Source: Siphonodentalium dalli | Taxonomy: Eukaryota > Mollusca > Scaphopoda > Gadilida > Siphonodentaliidae | DNA length: 64,000 nucleotides | Direction: 5' to 3' | NCBI GenBank assembly: GCA_032622095.1 | Contig: CP136065.1 | Location: 39,623,503 to 39,687,502, forward strand | Shown: positions 52,058-63,615 of the stretch, piece after piece | How positions within the stretch are numbered: position 1 is the stretch's first letter | How the letters are laid out: every line of letters starts with the position of its first letter | Notes under the pieces: model-generated | What the model was told of the DNA's origin: nothing | Database searches by the model: none | Seen by the model: the letters and a program-made list of their open reading frames with translations, nothing else | Translations under genes and position numbers: made by a program

Positions 52058-53726
52058 TAACCCTTGGAACAAACGTCGCACTACCGACGAATCGAATTCA
52101 ATTATTTGAATTAGATTCCTCGGTAGTGCGACGTTTGTTGCAAATAAATGCGAGTAGACGCACTACCGACGAAGAATGCGTGTGGTCAACACGAATTTAA
52201 TTGCTGATGCGTCTGAGATCCGTGTTTGAAACAAACGTCGCATCACCGTCGACTCGAATTTAAATCGGAGACATGCAAACGAGCTACATAATGGTATGCT
52301 AATGAGGGAATTCCAATGCAAACTGGAAAACACCAACGAGCATGACGTAATTTGGTGGTATTTGAATTCGAGTCGACGATAGTGCGACGTTTGTTTCAAA
52401 TTAAATGCGAGTAGACGCACTAAATAAATATTTATTTCGTTTGGATATACACGCTATACTGCATGTGCATGGACGCGTGTGCAAATTTCACATCAACGAT
52501 GGGTTGAAATTGTTCTTGTAATTTGATTTTCTCCAACAATGAATTATTGGGGAATTTGTTGTTTTTAGACCAACATTTGCAACATTTTGACTGAAATGGC
52601 CATCAGTCGGGAAGTCTGTGTCCTGGTCCCTCATGACCCCCGTGGCCAACAAAAAAAAAATACTAATTATTTTCCTATGTTTTTTTGGCCGAATGACCTC
52701 AAAATGACTCATTCCTATTTACATGTCCATGTTAACATCCATGATAAATAGTATGCACAGAAAATAATATACAGCTATTTACAGTGAATCCCCCCGCAAA
52801 TCTCTGTTTTAGTGTTAAAAGGGGGGTGGGTGTCAAAAAATGGTCGGAAAAAAATGCCGAAAACGGAAAAAAATATGGCGGTGGGTGGGTACAAAAAATT
52901 ATCGAAAGGGAAAAAAAATGCCATACGTGCCTGAATTTTTTTCCGACCCCCCCCCCCCCTGCATCAGTTGGAAATTTTCCAACCTTCGTGGGGGTGTCAA
53001 ATTGTAAATTTTCAACACTTGGAAAGCTTGAGGCCAGTCTAATGCTATATGGATTTTTGGTTGCGGTTTTCATGTTCAAAGTTCTTCTCCCGATGTGCCC
53101 AACTATGATCGGATTTTCAGGTTCAGATCTCTGATTTGTCTTCTACTGGCAGAACAATGGTTCGCCCAGTGCACGATCACAAGTTTACTGATCCATTCAG
53201 TCAGGCATGTGAAAGAACAGCCAAGCGGGTTGCAAATTGAATTACGCAAATATATTGCCCCTCCCCATGCAACGGAGAGTCTCTAGCCATACGTCCCTGT
53301 CCGCTATGCTTATTTTACCATGTGGTTTTAGATAGGCATACTGACGCAATATAGTGTATACCGCGTTGACCTCAACTTGCTATTAAATTGTTAAAAAGGT
53401 ACAAGTACATGTCCGACCTAAAATATGTATAAAATACCTACGAAATAGCTATATAAAACCAATAATTTCCACTCCTCAGAATAGTAACATTAATTTCGTC
53501 GCTTGGAACTCACTGAATTTTACGTTTTAGAATTTATATAAAACCTCCTATTTTAGCAGTTTTGACCAAAACCCTTATGAACGCTTTATGCCATTTTAAG
53601 AAATTATTTAGATTCGTCTTGAATTAAATGCGACGTTTGTTCCAACAGACGAATTATGAATTAAACTCGAGTCTAATTCTAATTGAATTCGATTCGTCGG
53701 TAGTGCGACGTTTGTTCCAAGGGTTA
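52058..53726. mobile_element. Element with ACCCTTGGAACAAACGTCGC ends
   Basis: ACCCTTGGAACAAACGTCGC followed by ACTACCGACGAATCG at the left (52060 on) and the exact complement at the right (to 53724), TA on each side. GCGACGTTTGTT and its complement occur at least six times within 52060-52420 and 53620-53720, giving several internal foldbacks. Carries a copy of the hAT family of 55136. Superfamily uncertain (TA duplication). Confidence 0.78.
52440..53297. mobile_element. Reverse-oriented fragment of the CAGGGATGTGGCTAGAG hAT family
   Basis: The right border reads GAGTCTCTAGCCATACGTCCCTG, complementary to the left end of the element at 55136. Internal phrases (GGAAATTTTCCAACCTT, ACTTGGAAAGCTT, GTGTCCTGGTCCCTC.TG.CCCCCGTGG) match that family. 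The other end was not found. Confidence 0.55.
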
Positions 53727-54151
53727 TAAAGTTGAAAACAATAACGCGGGGAATATATTTCTTAGTTTTTATCTGTTCCTTATAATAATGTACTTCACAG
53801 TAGGTTAAGGTCCCAACTCGAAATGTCACGATAAGTGAATTTGTGCGCGATTTTGCTTTGCGTCGCTCACAATTATGGAATTGTTTCTGGGTAATTAATT
53901 CAATGTTTTTTTTAGCGATATCGGATCACAAAAGTAACAGAAAAGAATGCAATTTGGAGTTGGGACATTCACCTACAGTGGAGTACATTATTAAAGAGCA
54001 GATAATAACTAATAAATATATTCTCCGCCTTATTTTTTCGACTTTATAAGGTTCCCTGTCAAAACTTCAAAAAGGTCCAAGGTTTTGCATGTACTGATGG
54101 AATATGATCTCTACAGGCGTTAGCCAGAGTAGAGATTCATGACATGATCTA

Positions 54152-54663
54152 CACGTACTGCTGATTATATATATAGCTCGGGTCGCACAAATGACACACA
54201 CCCTCGCAACCTGATACTTAAGGAGGATTTGATAATGCAGGAGCAATGTGCCATTGAAGCTGAATAGTTCATGTGTAATAAGTATATTTCGTTACTCATG
54301 CTCCGAATATAACTGCATGAACTATAGAAAACTTGGAGTCGTGTTTTGTCGGGTTGTTGGCGAATGAAAATGTAATACTATAAACTTAGTTGTTATCAGA
54401 CGAACTTACGGTGAAGCTTTCGGTTGCATATATATATAACTCCGCGTGTATTCATTACAGCCAAAACAAAGTGTAGCGCCTACCACAATATACGGCACGC
54501 GATATGCTGGCGATATGATCTCGTTTGGGCATGATTAATGACCAGCCACTCTCCTGGAAGACCCGCTAATCATTAATCCAGATATATAGTATATTCTGAG
54601 TTATTTATTACAAAGATAGCTCATCGAATCCAAAGAAAACGCAATACCAGGTATATAGCATTC
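54152..54663. other. No recognisable gene
   Basis: AT-rich spacer between the two long-inverted-repeat elements. Confidence 0.4.
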
Positions 54664-55100
54664 TAGGTCATGTCATGAATCTCTACTATATGGCTAACCC
54701 CCGTAGAGATCATATATATTCCGCCAGAACAAAACACGTTGTGAAGTTTTTACAGGGAACCTTATAAAGTCGAAAAAATAACACTGGGAATATATTTCTC
54801 AGTTAGTATCTGTTCCTTAATAATATATCTCGCTGCAGGTGAAGGTCCCAACTCGAAATTGCATGCTCTTCTGCGATTGTCGTGAGCCAAACTCGCAATA
54901 AACAATAAAATAATTAATTACACAGGAGAAATTCCATAATTGTAAGTGACGCAAAGCAAAATCTCGCACAAAGTTAGTGAAATCGTGAAATTTCGAGTTG
55001 AGTCCTTCGCCGATACAGTGAATTACGTTATTAAAGAACAGATAATAACCAAGCGACATACTCCTCTATGACTCCTCGCGTTATGTTTACGACTTTACGA

Positions 55101-56672
55101 TTACACTGGTGTAAATGTTATCCATAGGTCCCAGTCAGGGATGTGGCTAGAGGGTCTCCGCTGGGGGGGGGGGGGGCGTCCACCTTGGGAATTTCCAACT
55201 GCACCCCCCCCCCCCTTGAGTCGGAATCACACCAACACAACTTTTTGCATAATTCCATTTGCACCACCCCCCCCCTTGTACATCACGCTCAGGCCTAAAT
55301 TCCGATATATTCATAAGCCATGCTTCTATTTTCCCAGTATGAGAACATTAAGATATTTTAACCTGAAAATTGCCCCCAAAAAAACAACTAGTGATCTAAT
55401 TCCAGACAAATGCACACAGCTACCGACAACAGACCAGGAAACACCGGGCCGACCATAGTTGTTCGGCGCGGTGTGAGAAAATTTTGAAAACTATACAAGA
55501 AAATCGCAAATCCTAGCATCTAGACTGGCCTCAACTGAAGCCTTCCTAGTGTTGGAAATTTCAAACCTCATACTCCCCCTCAGGTTGGAAAATTCTTCAA
55601 CTGATGACCATTTATGTCTACAAGTTTGACCAAATGTAGTAAAATATTGTTTTGCTAAACTAATTAGCAGTTTTGTATTGGCCATGTGGATGGGGCAATG
55701 ACACACCGGGCCGACCATGGTTCGGCCCGGTGTGCGAAAAATTTGAAATCTGAACAAGAAAATCGCAAAATCCTAACATCTAGACTAGCCTCAAGCCTTC
55801 CTACTGTTGGAAATTTCAAACCCTACACCCCCACTTAGGTTGGAAATTTTCAAACTAATTAAAATTCCAATGACAATGTTGACCAATTGTATGACAATAT
55901 TGTTTTCTTAAATTAACTAGAAGTTTTTGACTGGCCACGGGGGAGAGACCAGGACACAAGCTTTCCAAGTGTTGGAAATTTCCTGTCACCCCCCCTAAGG
56001 TTGGAAAATTTCCAACTGATGACCATTTCTGTCAAAATTTTTGACCAAAAATAGGAACATATGCAAATATTGGTCGAAAAACAATAAATTCCCCACAATA
56101 AATTGTTCTATAATCAAACTACAAGAACATTTTCAACCTATTGTTGGTGTGAAATTTCGTTGTGGCAGGTATGAAATTTCCAACTATTGAAAATATAGCT
56201 CTCTGCTGGGGGGGTGAGACACCCCCCACACCCCCTCTCTAGCCACATCCCTGGTTCCAGTGCTTATGTTTTAGCGTATATGCTGTTGGCAATATAAATT
56301 TTGGGTCCTAAATATTTCTTAAATCTGAAAAATTGACATTAAATTTTGGGGAAAATTTTTACACAAAAAAATCACGTCCGTCTAGTAGGGAATTCACCTT
56401 TAAATCTTGTGTTTTCGTAACTAGAGTCAGATCCGCATAAAAAAATACTGTCATATTTTAGACCACACCAAAAAGTTCAAACTTCACTACAAAGGGTTAA
56501 TTCCTGTGCCAATGGCTATTTTACCTATGGAAACCATAGGGAAGAGGTGTGATGATTTTTTTTATGCAAAAACACACAAGACTATTGACCAATCAGGGCC
56601 CAGTGTCTATTTTATTCTCTCCTCCCGCATCCGCTAGATGTCACTCCGAACCATATTTACACAAGTGTAGCC
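55101..56672. mobile_element. Element with TTACACTGGTGTAAAT ends, interrupted by a hAT copy
   Basis: Left end TTACACTGGTGTAAAT (itself nearly palindromic); right end ATTTACACAAGTGTA. Without the hAT insertion it is about 445 bp. A second copy in the opposite orientation begins at 63616 and shares GTTCGGAGTGACATCTAGCG and the rest. Target duplication not clear. Confidence 0.68.
55136..56253. mobile_element. hAT-superfamily element, innermost of a nest
   Basis: Ends CAGGGATGTGGCTAGAGGG and CTCTCTAGCCACATCCCTG. The 8-bp duplication GTCCCAGT / GTTCCAGT (55128-55135, 56254-56261) differs at one base. The interior has three or four units of about 200 bp with AGTGTTGGAAATTTC and AGGTTGGAAAATTTCCAACT, and many C/G runs. 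No transposase. Confidence 0.88.
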
Positions 56673-57060
56673 TTACAAGGTTCCCTGTCAAAACTTCAAA
56701 AAAGTTGCAAGGTTTTCTACTGGTGGAACATGATCTCCACAGGCGTTAGCCAGAGTAGAGATTCGTGGCACGATCTAATAGCATTCGTGTGCTAATCTGG
56801 CATCGTTCTACATTTGGAGAGATGTCGACCACTGAATGGATTCATGTGTAACAGGAAAAGAAAGGGTCAATGTGGTATTTGTGCGCGTTTTGTGGTGTCC
56901 GCTGATTGGTAATGGTACCATCGTCATGCAACGGTAAAGGTGGCGTTGTACGTTATTACTGTTTCAACCATATATAGCATATATCTCTGTTTCTCATAAT
57001 CCAAGTTTCCTTCGACATAAACCAGCTATATATAGTCCAATCGGTTGGGATAATGTTGTT

Positions 57061-57512
57061 TTAAAGGTACTCAATCCGATTAAGCACCCCTAAATTACTA
57101 TTTATTTGGCTTCGGGGGTAAATAATATTTGATTCGAGTCGAGGAACCCACCTATCAAAGCTCAGAGTTATCATATTTCGATTTTTAAAATCTATTATTT
57201 TTCACCACCTCGAATATATAGTGGCCCAGTAAAAGTCGACGAGAAGACTGTCTCGGACCAAATTTGAGGACGAAGATGGATAACTCTAAAATCAAGTGAC
57301 TTTTTTTGTGTCAGATATTTGACAAACCAAAATTTCGTTGAACAAAATGTTGATAAATAACAGGTTTTGGGCAATTTTATACTATATTTGACTGTGGTTA
57401 GCATTATTTTTGGTTAATTGATCGATTCTGATAACTGAAGCGGCATTTTAAAGAATTGTTGTTGTTGGAATCTGATGATATGGGACCATCGAATCGGATT
57501 GAGTACCTTTAA
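57061..57512. mobile_element. Kolobok-like TTAA MITE, copy 3
   Basis: TTAA at 57061-57064 and 57509-57512; inverted ends AGGTACTCAATCCGAT and ATCGGATTGAGTACCT. 452 bp, non-coding. Confidence 0.88.
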
Positions 57513-58207
57513 GTAGAAGCTGCATGTATATAGGCATGCATCTATATCTTTCTATATCAGTCTTTTATATGACCATATAACGTGGGGGGATTTTTCGTCA
57601 ACTTTAGTCGGTTTTACCCTACACACCAATACATGATGCTATATGTATCGGAAAGATCAAACGATGCGCCCTAAAACGCACTCACATAGAATTTTTCAAC
57701 GTCCAGTTGGTGAAGTCTATAACATGATTGAGTAATTGGCAGTTTGTTACTATAAATAATACGATATTCTTCCGTGAGCTGGTGCATTTTCACTACCGAT
57801 CTTGCATGTACTTGGCGCTATAGTGCTACTGCTACAGTTCAGTCTTCATACTTTCAAGTTTCATTAATAAGTTTCAAGCGCAAACAGTCAAATTCATATG
57901 ACTGCAATACTGGTATACACTTCAGTTTTAAATTTGAACTTTACGCGAATCATTAAAATTTTATTAGAAATTACACCATGCTATGATATTTTTCCCGCAT
58001 AATTTACAAATTATAAAGCGAACTATTTCGCGGTGCAGTCTCATGAATACAAAACTGTTTAATTATTCTCTACTATACAGATAAAGTCGCTAACTAGGTC
58101 ATCGCTTCTCTTTTAGGAGCCTGTGATTTTTTTTTTTTTTTTTTACAAAAACTGCGATAAAATACGTTTAAATTTGTTCGGTGGATAAAAAGAACATCCA
58201 CATATAT
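57513..58207. other. No recognisable gene
   Basis: AT-rich, T-run near 58129-58143; nothing else seen. Confidence 0.4.
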
Positions 58208-58385
58208 ATAGTACTAGCAGGTGACCCGACTTAGTCCGGGCTTTGACTTTGAATTGACCATTTTGAAGGTCAAGGTCAGATCGGAGTCACGATTTGACCC
58301 GTCCAAAACACTCCCCGGACAAAATCAACCCTAAGTATAAAATTTCGTCGAAATCCGTCCGGCAGTTTTCCAGGTCACCTACTGA
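58208..58385. repeat. Single-unit member of the TGAAGGTCAAGGTCA repeat family
   Basis: GTACTAGCAGGTGACCCGAC, then CTTAGTCCGGG, TGAAGGTCAAGGTCAGATCG, CACGATTTGACCCGTCCAAA and TTTCGTCGAAATCCGTCC. Shows the basic unit that is multiplied at 33765-34910. Confidence 0.85.
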
Positions 58386-58397
58386 ATTATTCTTATT

Positions 58398-58431
58398 GGT
58401 GTTTTTCATAGGAAAACCTATGAAAAACACC
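58398..58431. repeat. Perfect 34-bp hairpin
   Basis: GGTGTTTTTCATAGG, loop AAAA, CCTATGAAAAACACC. Confidence 0.97.
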
Positions 58432-58472
58432 CTTAAATTAAGGAGACATGGTTATTTTGTGGGGACAAAATC

Positions 58473-58613
58473 GTTATCTTCGGCAACATCGTAGGGTACA
58501 TGGAGATTTAATACCTGGATGTCTCTTTTTGAACCCATCGGCTCCGCCTCGGGGTTCAAAATCGACATCCAGGTATTAAAGCTCCATGTACCCCCGATGT
58601 TGCCGAAGATAAC
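58473..58613. repeat. 141-bp palindromic repeat
   Basis: Arms of about 62 bases (GTTATCTTCGGCAACATCGT, GGGTACATGGAG, TTTAATACCTGGATGTC, TTTGAACCC and complements) around a CG-rich loop ATCGGCTCCGCCTCG at 58537-58551. A handful of mismatches. Single copy in the window. Confidence 0.95.
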
Positions 58614-59029
58614 TAATAATATCTCATTCGCTATCTTTTTCGGTTTAGTTATTTATGTAGGTGAAGAAATAAAACGATGAATAGCCACTATGATGTGAGA
58701 CACCGACTTCTTGCCGCCATTTTCGAGTAATTTATGACGTTTGTACCCGGCCCTTGAAATATAATATTATGGGGTTTTGTCTGTAAAATTTATGTTACTT
58801 AAACATTGCTATGAGTGTCAGTGTTCGAAAGCGCCATGCATCCGCCACTTTGAACATTAACCGCCTTCCGGGATTACATTTTAATGAATAGTTTGGAGGT
58901 GATTCAAGTTACGTCGCGTTGAATTAAGACACATAGACAAAGATTGTTCCGATAATTTCTAAAATTACCACAGATCAAGAGCTTTGGCTTCGCGGGTTGT
59001 CATAACATACTTGGTACTTGGATGATTAA

Positions 59030-59190
59030 TGACTTCATCAACGGGTGCGAGGTTAAGTCGTCTCATGTGGAGTGTTGGAGAATGGTGATTATGTGATCAA
59101 ACACCTTCCAATTACAACACGTAACATCAGTGCATGTAAAGGTGAGACACCGATGTGGGAAATCAAATTCTTTGAGAGCCATGAGAGTGC
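59030..59190. repeat. Dispersed repeat related to the minisatellite flank
   Basis: Matches 60867-61045 in the same orientation: GACTTCATCAAC, GAGGTTAAGTC.TCTCATGTGG, TTATGTGATCAAACACCTTC, ACATCAGTGCA.GTAAAGG, GAGACACCGATGTGGG. It ends in a single GAGCCATGAGAGTG, the ancestral form of the minisatellite unit start. Confidence 0.82.
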
Positions 59191-59639
59191 ACCCTCCTAG
59201 CGCTTAGTTTTGTAAAGTTACACGCATATGCCGATGAGCACAGGTTCAAGACGCCTGCTATATCTCACTATTTGCATATCATACACTACAAGAAAACCAT
59301 AATAAGAAATGGTAACGCCCTCAAGATCATATATATTATTAGCCACTAATCCTTCAAGTTATTACAAAAAACTACGGCTTATTACTGCAGGTTTCTCATT
59401 GACCACACCAGAAAGCTTCTAGATGCGGATCCCACCAAGAGTGCATGGCCCAGCCATTGTTCATACCTAAACATAGAAAGCAATTAACGTGATCATTATA
59501 GTTACATACTGCAACTATAAGACATCCAGCGAATACACACCCCACGAAAACCCGAAATGCGAGATATCCCATCGCTATAGCTCGATTTTACACGGCCAGA
59601 TTAGCTATATCCTGAAACAATAAAGCTTCTCAAATCATT

Positions 59640-60158
59640 GGCATAGTCAACAGACCTTTCACGCACATCGACACTTTCTAATCGCTTTACATAAGCATGG
59701 TCAGACCTATCATCGAATACTGTAACTCTGCATGGAGCCCACATCACAAATATCAAAGCATTGTGTTAGAGAAATACAAAGAAAAGCAACGAAACTAGAA
59801 GTTCGTCAAATCAAAACTCTATGCTACCGAGACCGAATGATAATACTCAATCTGATGTCTTTAAAATATGGAATATTTAGAGGATAATCTAATTGAGGTA
59901 TATAAACTGTTGAATGGTCATTACAATATCAATGCATGTGACCTATTAGAAAGACATTCATCAGGAAGAACAAGAGGACATAATAAAAAGCTACAGATGC
60001 CCATTGTTAACAAGGCCATAGGAAAATATTTCCTCACGCAGGTAAATAGCTGGAACTCTCTGCCAGACTTCGCTGTTGAGGCTCCAACACTTGATCAATT
60101 CAAAATCTACATAGACTCATTCTTCTATTATATGAAATACGAGTTCGACGACAAGTAA
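59640..60158 (+). pseudogene. 3' tail of a non-LTR retrotransposon open reading frame
   Basis: 59868-60158 encodes D-N-L-I-E-V-Y-K-L-L-N-G, then T-R-G-H-N-K-K-L, F-L-T-Q-V-N-S-W-N-S-L-P and L-D-Q-F-K. This is the conserved C-terminal segment of many jockey/CR1-like reverse transcriptases. Upstream, 59690-59790 reads S-M-V-R-P-I-I-E-Y-C-N-S-A-W-S-P, the preceding conserved phrase, in another frame with stops between. The catalytic region is missing. Dead fragment. Confidence 0.78.
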
Positions 60159-60267
60159 TATGTTAAAGTGACTCACAAGTAAATATCGAATGACGATACA
60201 TATATTTGTAAACAAGCATTGCAAATAATGTTATTTGGGACGAAAAGTCGCAAGACTTGTTCCGTAT

Positions 60268-60303
60268 TATGATGATGATGCTGCTGCTGATGATGATGAT
60301 ATG
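60268..60303. repeat. (GAT/GCT)n microsatellite
   Basis: ATGATGATGATGCTGCTGCT followed by GATGATGATGATAT. Confidence 0.95.
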
Positions 60304-60866
60304 ATTGATAGAACAAACCACTATTATGATGGTCGTGTCGTTATTTGTTTAAAATGCGTATCAATTGACATATACGCACCCGTTCCCTCATTAAAATAAA
60401 CATATTTCGACCATTTTAGGGGGCCTCCGCGAATTCGGGGATCTCCGCAAATAGAACTCCGCAAACAGGGACCTACGGCGAATTGTCACAACGAAAAAAA
60501 CCCATTATCTATAAATAAAACGCCCAGCGAACCATAGTTATCTAGAATCTCTAGGACAGTATACACCCGAGGGCGTTAATGACACCACCATGCATAGGGA
60601 ACCCTTTCGAAGACCCTCATTCGTGGGGGTGGCTGTAAATCATCTTATACTTCAGCTCAATTCATTTAATTCCCAGTTCCCGATTCCTCGGCATCAGATA
60701 TACAAATGTTGGTCAGCGCCTATAGTTCCTAGTTTCCGATTTAATTCATCACCACATTCACATCTTCGGCATAACTGGGAACGAAATTCACGAACATCAT
60801 AATTTCGGAGCATCAAGAATAGTCCGAAATTGCAACTCTGGGAAATTCTATATACCCCATACTTGG
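60304..60866. other. No recognisable gene
   Basis: Short frames on both strands only; no repeats recognised. Confidence 0.4.
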
Positions 60867-61027
60867 TACACGGATTATGGTGGACTTCATCAACATATTG
60901 GAGGTTAAGTCCTCTCATGTGGAGTTCTTGATATGCGTATTATGTGATCAAACACCTTCCACTTATCACGCGAAACATCAGTGCACGTAAAGGCGAGACA
61001 CCGATGTGGGGAAATCAGATTATCGCA
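60867..61027. repeat. Dispersed repeat at the left border of the minisatellite
   Basis: Second copy of 59030-59190; it leads directly into the first GAGCCATGATAGCG unit. Confidence 0.82.
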
Positions 61028-63580
61028 GAGCCATGATAGCGTATCATCGATGGTCCCTCGTGGAGCCATGATAGCGTATCATCGATGGTCCCTCGTGGAG
61101 CCATGATAGCGTATCATCGATGGCCCCTCGTGGAGCCATGATAGCGTATCATCGATGGTCCCTCGTGGAGCCATGATAGCGTATCATCGATGGTCCCTCG
61201 TGGAGCCATGCTAGCGTATCATCGATGGTCCCTCGTGGAGCCATGATAGCGTATCATCGATGGTCCCTCGTGGAGCCATGATAGCGTATCATCGATGGCC
61301 CCTCGTGGAGCCATGATAGCGTATCATCGATGGTCCCTCGTGGAGCCATGATAGCGTATCATCGATTGTCCCTCGTGGAGCCATGATAGCGTATCATCGG
61401 TGGTCCCTCGTGGAGCCATGATAGTGTATCATCGGTGGTCCCTCGTGGAGCCATGCTAGCGTATCATCGGTGGTCCCTCGTGGAGCCATGATAGCGTATC
61501 ATCGATGGTCTCTCGTGGAGCCATGATAGCGTATCATCGATGGTCCCTCGTGGAGACATGATAGCGTATCATCGATGGTCCCTCGTGGAGCCATGGTAGC
61601 GTATCATCGATGGTCCCTCGTGGAGCCATGATAGCGTATCATCGATGGTCCCTCGTGGAGACATGATAGCGTATCATTGATGGTCCCTCGTGGAGACATG
61701 ATAGCGTATCATCGGTGGTCCCTCGTGGAGCCATGATAGCGTATCATCGGTGGTCCCTCGTGGAGCCATGCTAGCGTATCATCGGTGGTCCCTCTAGGAG
61801 TCATGATAGCGTATCATCGATGGTCCCTCGTGGAGTCATGATAGCGTATCATCGATGGTCTCTCGTGGAGCCATGATAGAGTATCATCGATGGTCCCTCG
61901 TGGAGCCATGATATCGTATCATCCGTGGTCCCTCGTGGAGCCATGATAGCGTATCATCGATGGTCCCTCGTGGAGCCATGATAGGGTATCATCGATGGTC
62001 CCATATGGAGCCATGATAGCGTATCATCGATGGTCCCTCGTGGAGCCATGATAGCGTATCATCGATGGTCCCTCGTGGAGCCATGATAGCGTATCATCGG
62101 TGGTCCCTCGTGGAGCCATGATAGCGTATCATCGATGGTCCCTCGTGGAGACATGATAGCGTATCATCGATGGTCCCTCGTGGAGCCATGATAGCGAATC
62201 ATCGATGGTCCCTCGTGGAGCCATGATAGCGTATCATCGATGGTCCCTCGTGGAGCCATGATATCGTATCATCGATGGTCCCTCGTGGAGCCATGATAGC
62301 GTATCATTGATGGTCCCTCGTGGAGACATGATAGCGTATCATCGGTGGTCCCTCGTGGAGCCATGCTAGCGTATCATCGGTGGTCCCTCGTGGAGCCATG
62401 CTAGCGTATTATCGGTGGTCCCTCTAGGAGTCATGATAGCGTATCATCGATGGTCCCTCGTGGAGTCATGATAGCGTATCATCGATGGTCTCTCGTGGAG
62501 CCATGATAGCGTATCATCGATGGTCCCTCGTGGAGCCATGATATCGTATCATCGGTGGTCCCTCGTGGAGCCATGATAGCGTATCATCGATGGTCCCTCG
62601 TGGAGCCATGATAGGGTATCATTGATGGTCCCATATGGAGCCGTGATAGCGTATCATCGATGGTCCCTCGTGGAGCCATGATAGCGTATCATCGATGGTC
62701 CCTCGTGGAGCCATGATAGCGTATCATCGGTGGTCCCTCGTGGAGCCATGATAGCGTATCATCGATGGTCCCTCGTGGAGACATGATAGCGTATCATCGA
62801 TGGTCCCTCGTGGAGCCATGATAGCGTATCATCGATGGTCCCTCGTGGAGCCATGATAGCGTATCATCGATGGTCCCTCGTGGAGCCATGATAGCGTATC
62901 ATCGATGGTCCCTCGTGGAGCCATGATAGGGTATCATCGATGGTCCCATATGGAGCCATGATAGCGTATCATCGATGGTCCCTCGTGGAGCCATGATAGC
63001 GTATCATCGATGGTCCCTCGTGGAGCCATGATAGCGTATCATCGGTGGTCCCTCGTGGAGCCATGATAGCGTATCATCGATGGTCCCTCGTGGAGCCATG
63101 ATATCGTATCATCGATGGTCCATCGTGGAGCCATGATAGCGTATCATCGGTGGTCCCTCGTGGAGCCATGATATCGTATCATCGATGGTCCCTCGTGGAG
63201 CCATGATAGCGTATCATCGATGGTCCCTCGTGGAGCCATGATAGCGTATCATTGATGGTCCCTCGTGGAGCCATGATAGCGTATCATCGATGGTCCCTCG
63301 TGGAGCCATGATAGCGTATCATCGATTGTCCCTCGTGGAGCCATGATAGCGTATCATCGATGGTCCCTCGTGGAGCCATTATAGCGTATCATCGATGGTC
63401 CCTCGTGGAGCCATGATAGCGTATCATCGATGGTCCCTCGTGGAGCCATGATAGCGTATCATCGATGGTCCCTCATGGAGCCATGATAGCGTATCATCGA
63501 TGGTCCCTCGTGGAGCCATGATAGCGTATCATCGATGGCCCCTCGTGGAGCCATGATAGCGTAATCGGTGGTCCCTCGTG
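61028..63580. repeat. 35-bp minisatellite, 73 units
   Basis: Unit GAGCCATGATAGCGTATCAT then CGATGGTCCCTCGTG. First unit starts 61028 and the last starts 63548: exactly 72 x 35. The last unit lacks two bases (GTAATCGG) and marks the end. Units vary at a few sites (GATAG/GCTAG, AGCG/ATCG/AGGG, CGATGG/CGGTGG, CTCGTGG/CTCTAGG/CATATGG). The variants CTCTAGGAGTC and CCATATGG recur at 630-bp spacing (61791/62421; 62001/62631), so an 18-unit block was duplicated. The core ATGATAGCGTATCAT is a 15-bp imperfect palindrome. 35 is not a multiple of 3 and no frame is maintained. Confidence 0.98.
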
Positions 63581-63615
63581 ATGCTTGTTTTTACTAGTGG
63601 GGTTTTGTAATGGTT

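Larger units (their letters stand above)
51968..54151. mobile_element. Long-inverted-repeat (Mutator-like) element, copy 1, with nested insertions
   Basis: The left arm (51968-52057: TAGATCATGCCATGAAACTC ... TTTTTGAAGTTTTAACAAGG) mirrors the right arm (about 54043-54151: AAGGTTCCCTGTCAAAACTT ... ATGACATGATCTA). Inside, a second pair of arms (53727-53825 and 53950-54045) also folds back. The inner part is interrupted by the element at 52060-53724. Classified with copy 2, whose 9-bp duplication and long terminal repeats point to the Mutator superfamily. No transposase. Confidence 0.68.
54664..56777. mobile_element. Long-inverted-repeat (Mutator-like) element, copy 2, with nested insertions
   Basis: Left arm TAGGTCATGTCATGAATCTC ... 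CAGGGAACCTTATAAAGTCG and right arm AAGGTTCCCTGTCAAAACTT ... GTGGCACGATCTA are over 100 bp each. The 9-bp direct repeat ATAGCATTC sits immediately outside (54655-54663 and 56778-56786). A 9-bp duplication with long terminal inverted repeats is the signature of Mutator-like elements. Interrupted by the element at 55101-56672. Confidence 0.8.

Noticed and set aside
52784-53134. 116-codon plus frame and opposing 115-codon minus frame
   Set aside because: Both result from low-complexity G/C runs and A-rich stretches inside a hAT fragment.
61028-63580. CRISPR-like array of partly palindromic repeats
   Set aside because: There are no spacers: units are head-to-tail with only scattered substitutions, there are no cas genes, and the context is eukaryotic. 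It is a minisatellite.
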